A stretch of DNA of 64,000 bases from NCBI RefSeq assembly GCF_022747945.1, contig NZ_JALDST010000001.1:5580001-5644000 (forward strand). Direction: 5' to 3'. The stretch comes from Micromonospora sp. R77. GTDB lineage: Bacteria; Actinomycetota; Actinomycetes; Mycobacteriales; Micromonosporaceae. The translations under genes were made by a program, and so were the position numbers. The notes below the pieces were generated by a model. It saw nothing but the letters and a program-made list of their open reading frames with translations, searched no databases and was not told the DNA's origin. Positions within the stretch are counted from its first letter, which is position 1. Every line of letters starts with the position of its first letter. Below, one piece after another: positions 1 to 8,465 of this stretch.

Positions 1-441
1 GTGCTCCTGCCGGAGCTGCCCGAGGTCTGCTTCGTCGAGGTCGGCGACTTCACCGGCGCGGCCGTCACCGCCGCCGTCGGCGACGGGATGACCGGGGTGG
101 TCTTCGTCGGCATGGCCGGCAAGCTGGCGAAGCTGGCCGCCGGCATCCTGATGACCCACTACACCCGCTCGGCGGTGGACCTGTCGCTGCTCGGCGCGGT
201 GACCGCCGAGGCCGGCGGCGACCCCGACCTGGTCACGGCGGTCACCGCCGCCAACACCGGGCGGCACGCGTACGAGCTGTGGGAGGCCGCCGGCCTGCTC
301 GGCCCCGCCGGGGACCTGCTCTGCCACCGGGTCCGCCAGGTGCTGCTCCGCTTCGCCGGGCAGGCGGTCACGGTCGACGTGGCCATGGTGGACTTCGCCG
401 GCTCCCGGGTCGTCGCCTCCTCCGGCCGGTGGGCCGCGTGA
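1..441 (+). CDS. cbiD: Cobalt-precorrin-5B C1-methyltransferase CbiD, C-terminal part
   Basis: The 5' end lies outside the window; the visible 146 residues are the C-terminal part of CbiD, which methylates C1 of cobalt-precorrin-5B in corrin ring synthesis in the cytoplasm. The recognisable family signature is GMAGKLAKLAAGILMTHYTR around residues 38-57, followed by SAVDLSLL. The reading frame is open from base 1. Its stop codon overlaps the GTG of the next gene (GTGA at 438-441), so it is translationally coupled to cobL. CbiD belongs to the anaerobic (cobalt-early) route, which agrees with CbiG and CbiX downstream. The operon promoter, and any cobalamin riboswitch, must lie upstream of the window. 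Confidence 0.85.
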   Translation: MLLPELPEVCFVEVGDFTGAAVTAAVGDGMTGVVFVGMAGKLAKLAAGILMTHYTRSAVDLSLLGAVTAEAGGDPDLVTAVTAANTGRHAYELWEAAGLLGPAGDLLCHRVRQVLLRFAGQAVTVDVAMVDFAGSRVVASSGRWAA

Positions 442-1694
442 CCGCTCCCGGTCCTGTGCAGGCCGTACCGGGGCCGTCCCGGGCGCTCGTCACCGTGGTC
501 GGCGTCGACGCGGCCGGGCGGCCGGCGACCCGGTTCGTGCTCGCCGACGCCGGCCTGGTGGTGGGCGCGGCCCGGCACCTCGCCGCCGCGCCCGGTGCCG
601 GCCGGCTGCGCCACCGTCGCCCTCGGTCCGCTCGCCCCCGCTGGACCGGCCGACCGCCGTCGCCGCCGGTGTCCCGGCCGTCGTGCTGGCCAGCGGCGAC
701 CCCGGACTCTTCGGCATCGTCCGGCGGCTGCGGGCGGCCGGCCTGCCGCCGGGTGCGCGGTGTCCAGTGTGGCCGCCGCGTTCGCCCGCGCCGGCCTGCC
801 CTGGGACGGCGTCGCCGTGGTCACCGCGCACGGCCGGGACCCGCGAGCGGCGCTCAACGCCTGCGGCGCTGCCCGCCGTCGCGGTCCTCACCGCGCCGGG
901 CGCCGACGTCCGCCGAGCTCGGGGCGGGCCGGTCGGCTGGGCCCGCCGCCTGCTGGTGGCCGAACACCTCGGCACCGACGCGGAACGGGTCACCTGGACG
1001 ACCGCCGAGGAGGCGTCCGGCCGCCCGTGGGCCGACCCGCACGTGCTGCTCAGCCTCGCGCCGACCGTGTTTCGCCGACCCGGCCGGCCCCGACCGGGGT
1101 GCGACCGGCCCGGGGCCGGCCCGATGCGGATGGACAACCAGCCCGCCGCCGCCCCGCCCGGCGGCTGGGCGCTGCCCGAGTCCGCGTACACGCACCGCGA
1201 CTCCATGATCACCAAGGCCGAGGTACGCGCCCTCGTGGTCGCCCGGCCGGCCCCGCCTCGGCCGCCTCGTCTGGGACGTCGGGGCCGGCAGCGGCTCGGT
1301 CGGCATCGAGTGCGCGCTCCTCGGCGCGGCGGTGGTCGCCGTCGAGCGGGACCCGGCCGCACCGGTCCGGGCCAACGCCGCCCGCCACGGCGTCGACGTC
1401 CGGGTGGTGACCGGCAGCGCACCGGCGGCCCTGGCCGGGCGTGACCCGGACGCCGTCTTCGTCGGCGGCGGCGGCACCGACGTGCTCGACGCCGTGGTGG
1501 CTGCCGCCCGCAGCCGGGTGGCGACCCTCGCCGCGCTGGACCAGGTCGCGCCCGCCGTGCAGCTGCTCCGGTCGGCCGGATACGCGGTCGAGGGCAGCCA
1601 GCTCGCCGCCGCGCGCCTGGCCGACCTGCCCGGCGGGTCGCTCCGGCTCGCCGCCACCAACCCCGTCGTCGTCCTCACCGGAGAGCGCCCGTGA
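438..1694 (+). pseudogene. cobL: Precorrin-6Y C5,15-methyltransferase CobL (CbiE-CbiT), frameshifted
   Basis: A CobL-like bifunctional methyltransferase/decarboxylase can be read only by switching frame at least five times. The N-terminal CbiE part starts at GTG 438 (VTVVGVDAAG, then VVGAARHL), continues in other frames with VLASGDPGLFGIVRRL near 680, SSVAAAFARAGLPWDGVAVVTAHGRDPR near 770 and VAVLTAPGAD near 880. The C-terminal CbiT methyltransferase follows with LPESAYTHRDSMITKAEVRAL near 1175, the SAM-binding DVGAGSGSVGIECALLGA near 1275, and an intact tail to 1694. All expected blocks are present in order, so the gene is either freshly broken or damaged by sequencing indels. It sits between cbiD and cbiG with GTGA overlaps at both ends. 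Confidence 0.75.
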
Positions 1695-2757
1695 CCACCC
1701 CGACCCCGACCCCCGTCCCGCTCCCCGCCGCATGGGACTCGTCGCCGCGACCGCCGCCGGCCGGCGGCGCGCGGATCCTCGCCGCCGCCTGGCCGCACGC
1801 GCGCCCCGTCGACGGGGCGACCGTCGCCGACGCGCTCCGCGCCGCCTGGGCCGACTGCGACGCAGTGGTCGCCTTCCGGCCACCGGGGCGGTGGTCCGTG
1901 TCCTCGGGCCGCTGCTCGGCGACAAGCGCACCGACCCGGCCGTGGTCGTGGTCGACGAGGCGGCCCGGCACGCGATCGCGCTGCTCGGCGGCCACGCCGG
2001 GGCCAACGACCTCGCCGCCGAGGTCGGCGCGCGCTCGACGCCCGCCCCGTGGTCAGCACCGCGACCGACGCCGCCGGGCTGCCCGGGCTGGACACCCTCG
2101 GCTGGCCGGTCGAGGGCGCGGTGGCCGCCGTGACCAGGGCGATCCTCGACGGCGAGCCGGTCGAGCTGATCGCCGACGCCACCTGGCCGCTGCCCGCGCT
2201 GCCGCCGAACGTCCGGCTCGCGCCCACCCCGACCGGTCCACCGGCGTCGACCGGAACCGGGCCGGCCGGTCACCCAGTGCCGGACGGCGACGGGCACCGG
2301 ATCCTGGTCACCGACCGGGTCGTGCCGGTGGACGACCGGACCGTGGTGCTGCGACCGCCGTCCCTGGTCGCCGGCATCGGCTCCAGCCGCGGCGCGACCG
2401 CCGCCGAGGTGACCGGCCTGCTGCACCGGGCGCTCGCCGACGCCGGCCTGAGCCCGGCCAGCCTCCGCTGCCTGGCCAGCGTCGACCTCAAGGCCGACGA
2501 GGCGGGCATCGTGGCCACCGCCGACGCGCTCGGCGTACCCCGATGGAGACGTCGACCGCCGCGGAGCTGGCGGCGGTCGACGTGCCGCACCCCAGCGAGG
2601 TGGTCCGCGCGGCGGTCGGCACGCCCAGCGTCGCCGAGGCCGCCGCGCTGCGCGGCGGCGGCGCCCTGCTGGTGCCGAAGACCGCGTCGGCGATGGCATG
2701 CGTCGCGGTGGCCCGGCACGCCCCGCGCGGCCGGCTGGCGATCGTCGGCCTCGGCCC
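1691..2757 (+). pseudogene. cbiG: Cobalamin biosynthesis protein CbiG, frameshifted N-terminal half of a CbiG-CobJ fusion
   Basis: CbiG opens the delta-lactone of cobalt-precorrin-5A. The GTG start at 1691 overlaps the cobL stop. Family blocks occur in order but in three frames: ILAAAWPHARPVDGATVADALR (1770), TGAVVRVLGPLLGDKRTDPAVVVVDE (1890), then VEGAVAAVTRAILDGEPVELI (2110), LVAGIGSSRGATAAEV (2370), SVDLKADEAGI (2480) and VPHPSEVVRAAVGTPSVAEAAALRGGGALLVPK (2580), which is the typical CbiG C-terminus. No stop separates this from the following CobJ domain: RLAIVGLGP runs into GAADLRTPRAVAEL, with one G apparently missing near 2758. This supports a single CbiG-CobJ fusion protein, an arrangement known in actinobacteria. 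Several indels are needed to read the gene through. Confidence 0.75.
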
Positions 2758-3456
2758 GGCGCGGCCGACCTGCGCACCCCACGCGCCGTCGCCGAGCTGC
2801 GCCGGGCCGCCGTGGTCGTCGGCCTCGACCAGTACGTCGACCAGGTGCGCGACCTGCTGCGCCCCGGCACCCGGATCCTCGCCAGCGGGCTGGGCGCCGA
2901 GGAGGAACGGGCCCGCGCCGCCGTCGCCGAGGCCACCGCCGGGCACGCCGTGGCGCTGGTCGGCTCCGGCGACGCCGGGGTGTACGCGATGGCCAGCCCC
3001 GCCCTGGAGGACGCCGACGACCGGATCGACGTGGTCGGCGTGCCCGGGGTGACCGCCGCCCTCGCCGCGTCCGCGCTGCTCGGCGCGCCGCTCGGCCACG
3101 ACCACGCCTACCTGAGCCTGTCCGACCTGCACACCCCGTGGGAGGTGATCGCCCGGCGGGTGGCCGCCGCCGCCGAGGGCGACTTCGTGGCGCTGCTCTA
3201 CAACCCGCGCAGCCGCGCCCGGGACTGGCAGCTCGGCGCCGCGCTGACCACCTTCGCCGCGCACCGCCCACCGGACACCCCGGTCGGTGTGGTCCGCCAC
3301 GCCAGCCGCCCCGGCGAGCGGGTGCACCTGGCCACCCTCGCCACCCTCGACCCGGCGCTGGTCGACATGTACAGCGTGGTCGTGGTCGGCAGCTCGCAGA
3401 CCCGGGTGGTCGCCGGCCGGATGGTGACGCCCCGGGGCTACACGTGGCGGCGGTGA
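2698..3456 (+). CDS. cobJ: Precorrin-3B C17-methyltransferase CobJ (CbiH) domain, C-terminal half of a CbiG-CobJ fusion
   Basis: SAM-dependent tetrapyrrole methylase that methylates C17 during ring contraction. From about 2760 the frame is intact: DLRTPRAVAELRRAAVVVGLDQYV, then the methylase-family LVGSGDAGVYAMASPALE, the VVGVPGVTAALAASALLGAPLGHDHAYLSLSDLHTPWEVI block and a C-terminal ALLYNPRSRARDWQ, all typical of CobJ/CbiH. The first glycine-rich segment (RLAIVGLGPG) lies just upstream in the frame of CbiG, so the real start is inside the fusion and the nominal open-frame start at 2698 is not meaningful. The TGA overlaps the GTG of the ferredoxin gene. Confidence 0.82.
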   Translation: MRRGGPARPARPAGDRRPRPGAADLRTPRAVAELRRAAVVVGLDQYVDQVRDLLRPGTRILASGLGAEEERARAAVAEATAGHAVALVGSGDAGVYAMASPALEDADDRIDVVGVPGVTAALAASALLGAPLGHDHAYLSLSDLHTPWEVIARRVAAAAEGDFVALLYNPRSRARDWQLGAALTTFAAHRPPDTPVGVVRHASRPGERVHLATLATLDPALVDMYSVVVVGSSQTRVVAGRMVTPRGYTWRR

Positions 3457-3632
3457 CCATCGACGCCTGCCAGGGCTGCGGCGCCTGCCTGCTCACCTGC
3501 CCGGTGCACGCGATCCGCCCCACCCCCGACGGCCTGCGGGTGACCGACCGCTGCACCGGCTGCCTGGAATGCCTGGAGATCTGCCCCGTGGACGCCATCC
3601 GCGCCACCGGAGAAACCCGAGGAGAGCGATGA
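3453..3632 (+). CDS. 2[4Fe-4S] ferredoxin in the cobalamin operon
   Basis: A 59-residue ferredoxin made of two near-identical cluster motifs: CQGCGACLLTCPVHAI and CTGCLECLEICPVDAI, each binding one [4Fe-4S] cluster. The start chosen is GTG 3453, which overlaps the TGA of the CobJ domain; GTG 3444 in the same frame is an alternative. Its stop overlaps the ATG of the NiCoT gene. Embedding in the operon suggests that it supplies low-potential electrons for a corrin step, such as cobalt reduction or CobJ/CbiH-type chemistry. That role is inferred from position; the sequence shows only the cofactor sites. Confidence 0.85.
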   Translation: MTIDACQGCGACLLTCPVHAIRPTPDGLRVTDRCTGCLECLEICPVDAIRATGETRGER

Positions 3633-4711
3633 CCGCCACCACCCCCACCGCCGCCGGCCCACCCACCGGCCGGTGGAGCCGCGCCGAGCGGGTACGCCTC
3701 GGCGGCATCGTCTGCGCCGTCGCCGCCCTGCACGTCGCCGGCGTGAGCCTCTACCTGTACTGGAACCACCAGCCGGTGGCGGCCGGCGGCCTCGCCGGGG
3801 CCGGCACCCTCGCGTACCTGCTGGGGGTGCGGCACGCCTTCGACGCCGACCACATCGCCGCGATCGACGACACCACCCGGCTGATGCTGCTGCGCGGCCG
3901 GCGACCGGTCGGCGTCGGGTTCTTCTTCGCCCTCGGGCACAGCGCGGTGGTGCTGCTGCTCGCCCTGGTGATCGGCCTCGCCTCGGCCCACTTCAGCGGG
4001 GCCGGCCTGGACCGGGTCCGCGAGGTCGGCGCCACCGTCGCCGTGGTCACCGCGACGCTCTTCCTGGCGCTGGTCGCGGTGCTCAACGCGGTGGTGCTGA
4101 CCGGGCTGGCCCGGCTGTGGCGACGGCTACGGGCCGGCGCGCTCGACGAGTCGGAGCTGGACCTGCTGCTGCTCAACCGGGGCCTGCTGCACCGGGTGCT
4201 GGGCGCCCGCGCCCGCACGCTGGTCCGCTCCTCCTGGCACATGGCCCCGGTCGGGTTTCTCTTCGGCCTGGGCCTGGAGACCGCCAGCGAGGTGACCCTG
4301 CTGGCCCTGTCGGCCAGCACCGCGGCGGCCGGCGGGCTGCCCGTGCTGGCCCTGCTCACCCTGCCGCTGCTCTTCGCCGCCGGGATGTCCGCCATGGACA
4401 CCGCCGACAGCCTGCTGATGAGCCGCGCCTACTCGTGGGCGTACCGGCAGCCGGCCCGGCGACTCTGGTACAACCTGGCGACCACCGGGATGACCGTGCT
4501 GGTCGGCGGCCTGGTCGCCAGCGTCTACCTGGCCGGGCTGCTCACCGACCGGTTCGGCGTCACCGCCCTCGCCGGGTACGCCTCGATCGCCGACCACTTC
4601 GAGCAGCTCGGCTACGCCGTGGTGGCGCTCTTCGTGCTGGCCTGGGGCGGCGCGGCGCTGACCTGGCGGCTGGCCGGCCTCGACCGCCGCCACGGGCGGG
4701 TGGACTCATGA
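3629..4711 (+). CDS. NiCoT family cobalt/nickel permease (HoxN/NixA type)
   Basis: A 360-residue polytopic membrane protein of the HoxN/NixA/NicT family, importing Co2+ or Ni2+ across the cytoplasmic membrane. The signature RHAFDADHIAAIDDTTR is present at about residues 68-84, with FFFALGHSAVV after it and AGMSAMDTADSLLMSRAY in the C-terminal half, which are the conserved NiCoT histidine/aspartate motifs. About eight hydrophobic segments are visible. It overlaps both neighbours (ATGA at each end). Location inside the cobalamin operon makes cobalt the probable substrate; a nickel preference cannot be excluded from sequence alone. Confidence 0.9.
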   Translation: MTATTPTAAGPPTGRWSRAERVRLGGIVCAVAALHVAGVSLYLYWNHQPVAAGGLAGAGTLAYLLGVRHAFDADHIAAIDDTTRLMLLRGRRPVGVGFFFALGHSAVVLLLALVIGLASAHFSGAGLDRVREVGATVAVVTATLFLALVAVLNAVVLTGLARLWRRLRAGALDESELDLLLLNRGLLHRVLGARARTLVRSSWHMAPVGFLFGLGLETASEVTLLALSASTAAAGGLPVLALLTLPLLFAAGMSAMDTADSLLMSRAYSWAYRQPARRLWYNLATTGMTVLVGGLVASVYLAGLLTDRFGVTALAGYASIADHFEQLGYAVVALFVLAWGGAALTWRLAGLDRRHGRVDS

Positions 4712-5298
4712 GCCGGGTGGTGCATCCGATCGAGGCCGAGTCCTACCGGATCCTGCGCTCCCGGGTCGACCTGTCCCACCTGCCGCCGCTGAGCCGGGCG
4801 GTCACCGAGCGGGTGGTGCACGCCAGCGCCGACCTCGACTACGTCACCGAGCTGGTCTGCGACGAGAGCGCCCTGGCCGGTGGGCTGGCCGCGCTGCGCG
4901 CCGGCGCCCCAGTCGTCACCGACGTCTGGATGGTCGCCGCCGGCATCACCGGCCGGGAGGTCGTCTGCCCGGTCGCCGAGCCGGCCGCCGCCGAGCTGGC
5001 CCAGGCGGCCGGACTGACCCGCTCGGCGGCGGCGGTGCGGATCGCGTACGAGCGGGTCGGCCCCGGCGCGCTCTGGGTGGTCGGCTGTGCGCCGACCGCG
5101 CTGGTCGAACTGATCGCCCTCGACGTCGCGCCCGCGCTGGTCGTCGGGCTGCCGGTCGGCTTCGTCGGGGCCGCCGAGTCCAAGGCCGCGCTGCGGGCCG
5201 CCGGCCTGCCCGCGGTGTCCAACGTGGGCGAGAAGGGCGGCTCCGCGGTGGCCGCCGCCGCCCTCAACGCCCTGCTTTATCTCAAGGAGACGCCATGA
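4708..5298 (+). CDS. cobH: Precorrin-8X methylmutase CobH
   Basis: A 196-residue CobH/CbiC protein, which moves the methyl group from C11 to C12 to form hydrogenobyrinate (or the cobalt form). Family features are IEAESYRILRSRVDL near the N-terminus, the active-site histidine in RVVHASADLDYV (about residue 35), VVTDVWMVAAGI, and the C-terminal LPVGFVGAAESKAALRA plus EKGGSAVAAAALNALL. The length matches the family. It overlaps the permease (ATGA 4708) and the chelatase/methyltransferase gene (ATGA 5295), so it belongs to the same operon. Confidence 0.93.
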   Translation: MSRVVHPIEAESYRILRSRVDLSHLPPLSRAVTERVVHASADLDYVTELVCDESALAGGLAALRAGAPVVTDVWMVAAGITGREVVCPVAEPAAAELAQAAGLTRSAAAVRIAYERVGPGALWVVGCAPTALVELIALDVAPALVVGLPVGFVGAAESKAALRAAGLPAVSNVGEKGGSAVAAAALNALLYLKETP

Positions 5299-6935
5299 AC
5301 CCGGACCGCACCCCGCTGCTCATCGTCGGGCACGGCACCCGCAGCGCGCCCGGCGTGGCCCAGTTCGCCGCCCTGGTCGACCGGATCCGCCGCCGGGGCG
5401 TCGTCGACGACGTCGAGGGCGGCTTCATCGAGCTGTCCCGCCCGCCGCTGACCGACGCGGTCGGCGCGCTGGTCGCGCGGGGCAGCCGGAACCTGGTCGC
5501 GCTGCCGCTGGTGCTCGCCGCGGCCGGCCACGGCAAGGGCGACATCCCGGCCGCCCTCGCCCGGGAGAAGCAGCGTCACCCGGGCTTGCGCTACGCCTAC
5601 GGCCGGCCGCTCGGGCCGCACCCGCTGCTGCACGACGTCCTCGCCGAACGGATCGACACGGTCCTCGACGGCGACGACCGGGCCGGCACCTGGGTCGCGC
5701 TGATCGGGCGCGGCTCCACCGACCCGGACGCCAACGCCGAGGTCGCGAAGGTGGCCCGGCTGCTGTGGGAGGGACGCGGCTACGCGGGCGTCGAACCCGG
5801 GTTCATCTCCCTCGCCGAGCCGTCCGTGCCGGCCGTGCTGGAGCGGCTGCGCCGGCTCGGCGCCCGCCGGATCGTCGTCGCGCCGTACTTCCTCTTCGCC
5901 GGGGTGCTGCCGGACCGGATCGTCGCGCAGACCACCGCATACGCGGGGGAGCACCCGGAGCTGGACGTGCGGGTGGCCGACCTGATCGGCGACTGCGACC
6001 CGCTCGCCGACCTGGTGCTGCAACGGCACGCCGAGGCGCTGCGCGGGGACATCCGGATGAACTGCGACACCTGCGCGTACCGGGTGGCGCTGCCCGGGTT
6101 CGCCGACAAGGTGGGCCGGCCGCAGACCCCGCACCACCACCCCGACGACCCGGCCCACGGCCACGGACACCACCACGACCACCACCACGAGCCGGCGCTG
6201 CGGCCCGGCCAGGTCGCCGTCGTGGGCGGCGGGCCCGGCCCCGACGACCTGATCACCGTACGCGGGAAGGCGCTGCTCGACGCCGCGGACGTGGTGGTGG
6301 CCGACCGGCTGGCCCCGACCGGCCTGCTCGCCGGGCTGCGCCCCGAGGTGCTGGTGGTGGACGCGGCGAAGAATCCCCGCGGCCCGTCGATGGGTCAGGA
6401 CACCATCAACGACACCCTGGTCGCGCACGCCCGCGCCGGCCGGCGGGTGGTCCGGCTCAAGGGCGGCGACCCGTACGTCTTCGGTCGCGGCCACGAGGAG
6501 GTGCAGGCCTGCGCGGCGGCCGGGGTGCCCACGGTGCTGGTGCCCGGGGTGAGCAGCGCGGTCGCCGCGCCGGGGATGGCCGGCGTGCCGGTCACCCACC
6601 GGGGCGTCGCCCACGACCTCACGGTGGTCTCCGGTCACCTGCCGCCCGGGCACCCCGACTCGCTGGTGGACTGGCCGGCGCTGGCCCGCGCCCGGGGCAC
6701 CGTGGTGCTGCTGATGGCGGTGGACACCATCGACAAGATCGCGGCGGTACTGGTCGAGCACGGCCGCGACCCCGGGTCCCCGGTGCTGGTGGTGCAGGAC
6801 GCCGGGCATCCCGGCCAGCGGACCCTGACCGGTCGACTCGACGAGGTCGGTGCCCTGACGGTGCGGGAGGAGGTAAGCCCGCCGGCGGTCTTCGTGCTCG
6901 GACCGGTGGTGGCGCTGCGCGCCCCGGCGGGCTGA
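5295..6935 (+). CDS. Fusion of sirohydrochlorin cobaltochelatase CbiX and uroporphyrinogen-III C-methyltransferase CobA
   Basis: A 546-residue bifunctional protein. Residues 1 to about 275 are a double CbiX chelatase (LLIVGHGTRS; ALPLVLAAAGHGKGD; second half ALIGRGSTDPDAN; APYFLFAGVLPDRI) ending in MNCDTCAYR, a Cys pair seen in long CbiX proteins. A histidine-rich linker (about 276-300: HHHPDDP then HGHGHHHDHHH) probably holds or senses metal. Residues 305-546 are the SUMT/CobA domain (VAVVGGGPGPDDLITVRGKALLDAADVV, VRLKGGDPYVFGRGHEE, PGVSSAVAAPGMAGVPVTHRG). Together the halves would make sirohydrochlorin precursor and insert cobalt. It is the last gene of the operon; the next gene converges two bases later. 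Confidence 0.93.
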   Translation: MNPDRTPLLIVGHGTRSAPGVAQFAALVDRIRRRGVVDDVEGGFIELSRPPLTDAVGALVARGSRNLVALPLVLAAAGHGKGDIPAALAREKQRHPGLRYAYGRPLGPHPLLHDVLAERIDTVLDGDDRAGTWVALIGRGSTDPDANAEVAKVARLLWEGRGYAGVEPGFISLAEPSVPAVLERLRRLGARRIVVAPYFLFAGVLPDRIVAQTTAYAGEHPELDVRVADLIGDCDPLADLVLQRHAEALRGDIRMNCDTCAYRVALPGFADKVGRPQTPHHHPDDPAHGHGHHHDHHHEPALRPGQVAVVGGGPGPDDLITVRGKALLDAADVVVADRLAPTGLLAGLRPEVLVVDAAKNPRGPSMGQDTINDTLVAHARAGRRVVRLKGGDPYVFGRGHEEVQACAAAGVPTVLVPGVSSAVAAPGMAGVPVTHRGVAHDLTVVSGHLPPGHPDSLVDWPALARARGTVVLLMAVDTIDKIAAVLVEHGRDPGSPVLVVQDAGHPGQRTLTGRLDEVGALTVREEVSPPAVFVLGPVVALRAPAG

Positions 6936-6936
6936 C

Positions 6937-7884
6937 TCAGGAGCCGTCCCGGTAGTGGTGGCCGCCCGGGTTGGCCCGGGCGGCCGCGCCGAGCAGCACG
7001 GTGACCCGGCACTCCGGGTCACCGACGGCGATCCGCTCGTCGAGCAGGACGACCGCCTCGCCGTGGCTGCGGGCGGCGATCCCGCCGAAGACGCTGGAGG
7101 TCATCCGGCACAGGGCCGGGGCCCGCCGGACGGTGTCACCGAACGGGCACTGCCGGTTGCCCAGCACGATCCGGTCCTCGCCGACGGCGATGACGTGGAA
7201 GCCACCGCCGATGGCCGACTTCAGCCGCAGGTAGCACTCGGCCACCTGCTCGGCGGTGAGCCGTCCGACCACCTCCCGGGCCCGCCGGTACTCCTGCTCC
7301 ATCTGACCGCCGACGGTGGCCCCCACCTGGGCGACCATCCGCTCGGCGGCGGCCGGGCCGTGACCGTTCTCGGCGGTACGCGCCAACTCCACCACCAGCG
7401 CCCGCAGGAACGACTCCCGGCCGAACCCGTCCGGGCCGGCCTCGTCGAGGCCGGGCAGCGGGTTGACCTGCCGCAGCGGCGGGTCGAAGGACGGCTCCAC
7501 CCGGCGGGTCACCGGCAGCACGGTGTGGATCCGCTTCCCGGCGCCCCGCTTCGCGACCACCGCCAGGTCGGCGGCGAGCCGGGACACCAGCCACAGTCCC
7601 CGCCCGCGGAGGCTGTCGGCGTCGGGCAGCGCCAACTCCTCGACGTCGAGGGCCGCGCCCAGGTCGTGCACGATCAGTTCGGGTCGGGGCGCCGACCAGT
7701 CCAGCGTCACCCAGATCGGTCCGCCGGCGTGCTCGACCGCGTTGCCGAGCAACTCCGAGACGATCAGCCCGGCGTCGTCGAAGTCGTCCGGCTGCCCGGC
7801 CCCGTGCCGGCGCAGGAACGCGGTCAGCTCGACGCGTAACAGGCTGGCGTTCAGGGCGTCCGGCGGGGCGAGCAGCCAGTCCAT
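6937..7884 (-). CDS. HATPase (anti-sigma-like) protein with C-terminal methanogen-output-type sensor domain
   Basis: A 315-residue soluble protein. The first 130 residues are a GHKL/HATPase_c_2 fold as in anti-sigma kinases: GLIVSELLGNAVEHAGGP (N box), ELIVHDLGAALDVEEL (G1) and LRGRGLWLVSRLA (G2). The C-terminal part (about 190-310) holds NRQCPFGDTVRRAPALCRMTSSVFGGIAA and ERIAVGDPECRVTV, with three cysteines in the pattern of the 'methanogen output domain' (MEDS/AS-like). That assignment is from memory of the family and is less certain than the ATPase. The start ATG at 7884 is preceded by GAGGTGG. It may be a stress or redox signal protein controlling a sigma factor, but no partner is nearby. 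It converges with the cobalamin operon. Confidence 0.7.
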   Translation of the reverse strand: MDWLLAPPDALNASLLRVELTAFLRRHGAGQPDDFDDAGLIVSELLGNAVEHAGGPIWVTLDWSAPRPELIVHDLGAALDVEELALPDADSLRGRGLWLVSRLAADLAVVAKRGAGKRIHTVLPVTRRVEPSFDPPLRQVNPLPGLDEAGPDGFGRESFLRALVVELARTAENGHGPAAAERMVAQVGATVGGQMEQEYRRAREVVGRLTAEQVAECYLRLKSAIGGGFHVIAVGEDRIVLGNRQCPFGDTVRRAPALCRMTSSVFGGIAARSHGEAVVLLDERIAVGDPECRVTVLLGAAARANPGGHHYRDGS

Positions 7885-8102
7885 TCCGCCACCTCGATCC
7901 TGGTGTCGTGCCGCCCGTCCTGCGGGTCCGCGTCCGAGGTCACCGGGTCGGACGACCCGCGGGATGTGACCGGCGCGCGACCTTCTGGTGATCGCCACGT
8001 CACGGTCACCATACGCCTTCTCCCCGGCGGTGCCGGAGTGACCGCCGTCATGGTGTTCCGCCGGGGGCCGGGTCGGCGGGTGCGGGCGACGCGGGCGGCG
8101 GC

Positions 8103-8465
8103 TCAGCCGGTCACGGCGTGCGTGACGGCGTAGCCGAGGGCGGCCGCGCCCAGCCCGGCCACCACGCTGAGCAGCACGTTCGCCAGGGCGTGGCGGTGGG
8201 CACCCTGCCGGGTCAGGCGCAGCGTCTCGTAGCTGAGCGTGGACCAGGTGGTGAGCGCGCCGCAGAAGCCGGTGCCGACCAGCGCCGTCACCGCGGGAGC
8301 GGCCGGGATCGCGGCGACCGCGCCGAGCAGCAGCGAGCCGACCACGTTCACGGTGAGCGTGCCCCACGGCAAGGGCGAGTCGTGCCGGGCCTGCACCGCC
8401 CGGTCGGTCAGGTAGCGCAGCGGCGCGCCGAGCGCCGCCCCGAGCGCGACGAGCAGGACGGTCAC
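8103..8465 (-). CDS. crcB: Fluoride efflux channel subunit CrcB (second copy of pair)
   Basis: A 120-residue, four-helix membrane protein of the CrcB/Fluc family, which exports F- as a dual-topology or paired dimer. Characteristic blocks are LGAALGAPLRYLTDR, LPWGTLTVNVVGSLLLGAV and GTGFCGALTTWSTLSYET. The GTG start at 8465 overlaps the stop of the upstream crcB copy (GTGA read on the minus strand), so the two are co-translated. Paired adjacent crcB genes in Gram-positive bacteria usually make a heterodimeric channel with opposite subunit topologies. Confidence 0.9.
   Translation of the reverse strand: MTVLLVALGAALGAPLRYLTDRAVQARHDSPLPWGTLTVNVVGSLLLGAVAAIPAAPAVTALVGTGFCGALTTWSTLSYETLRLTRQGAHRHALANVLLSVVAGLGAAALGYAVTHAVTG

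Noticed and set aside
3444..3660. Cobalamin riboswitch in front of the ferredoxin or NiCoT gene
   Set aside because: The genes overlap, leaving no room, and the upstream region is CobJ coding sequence.
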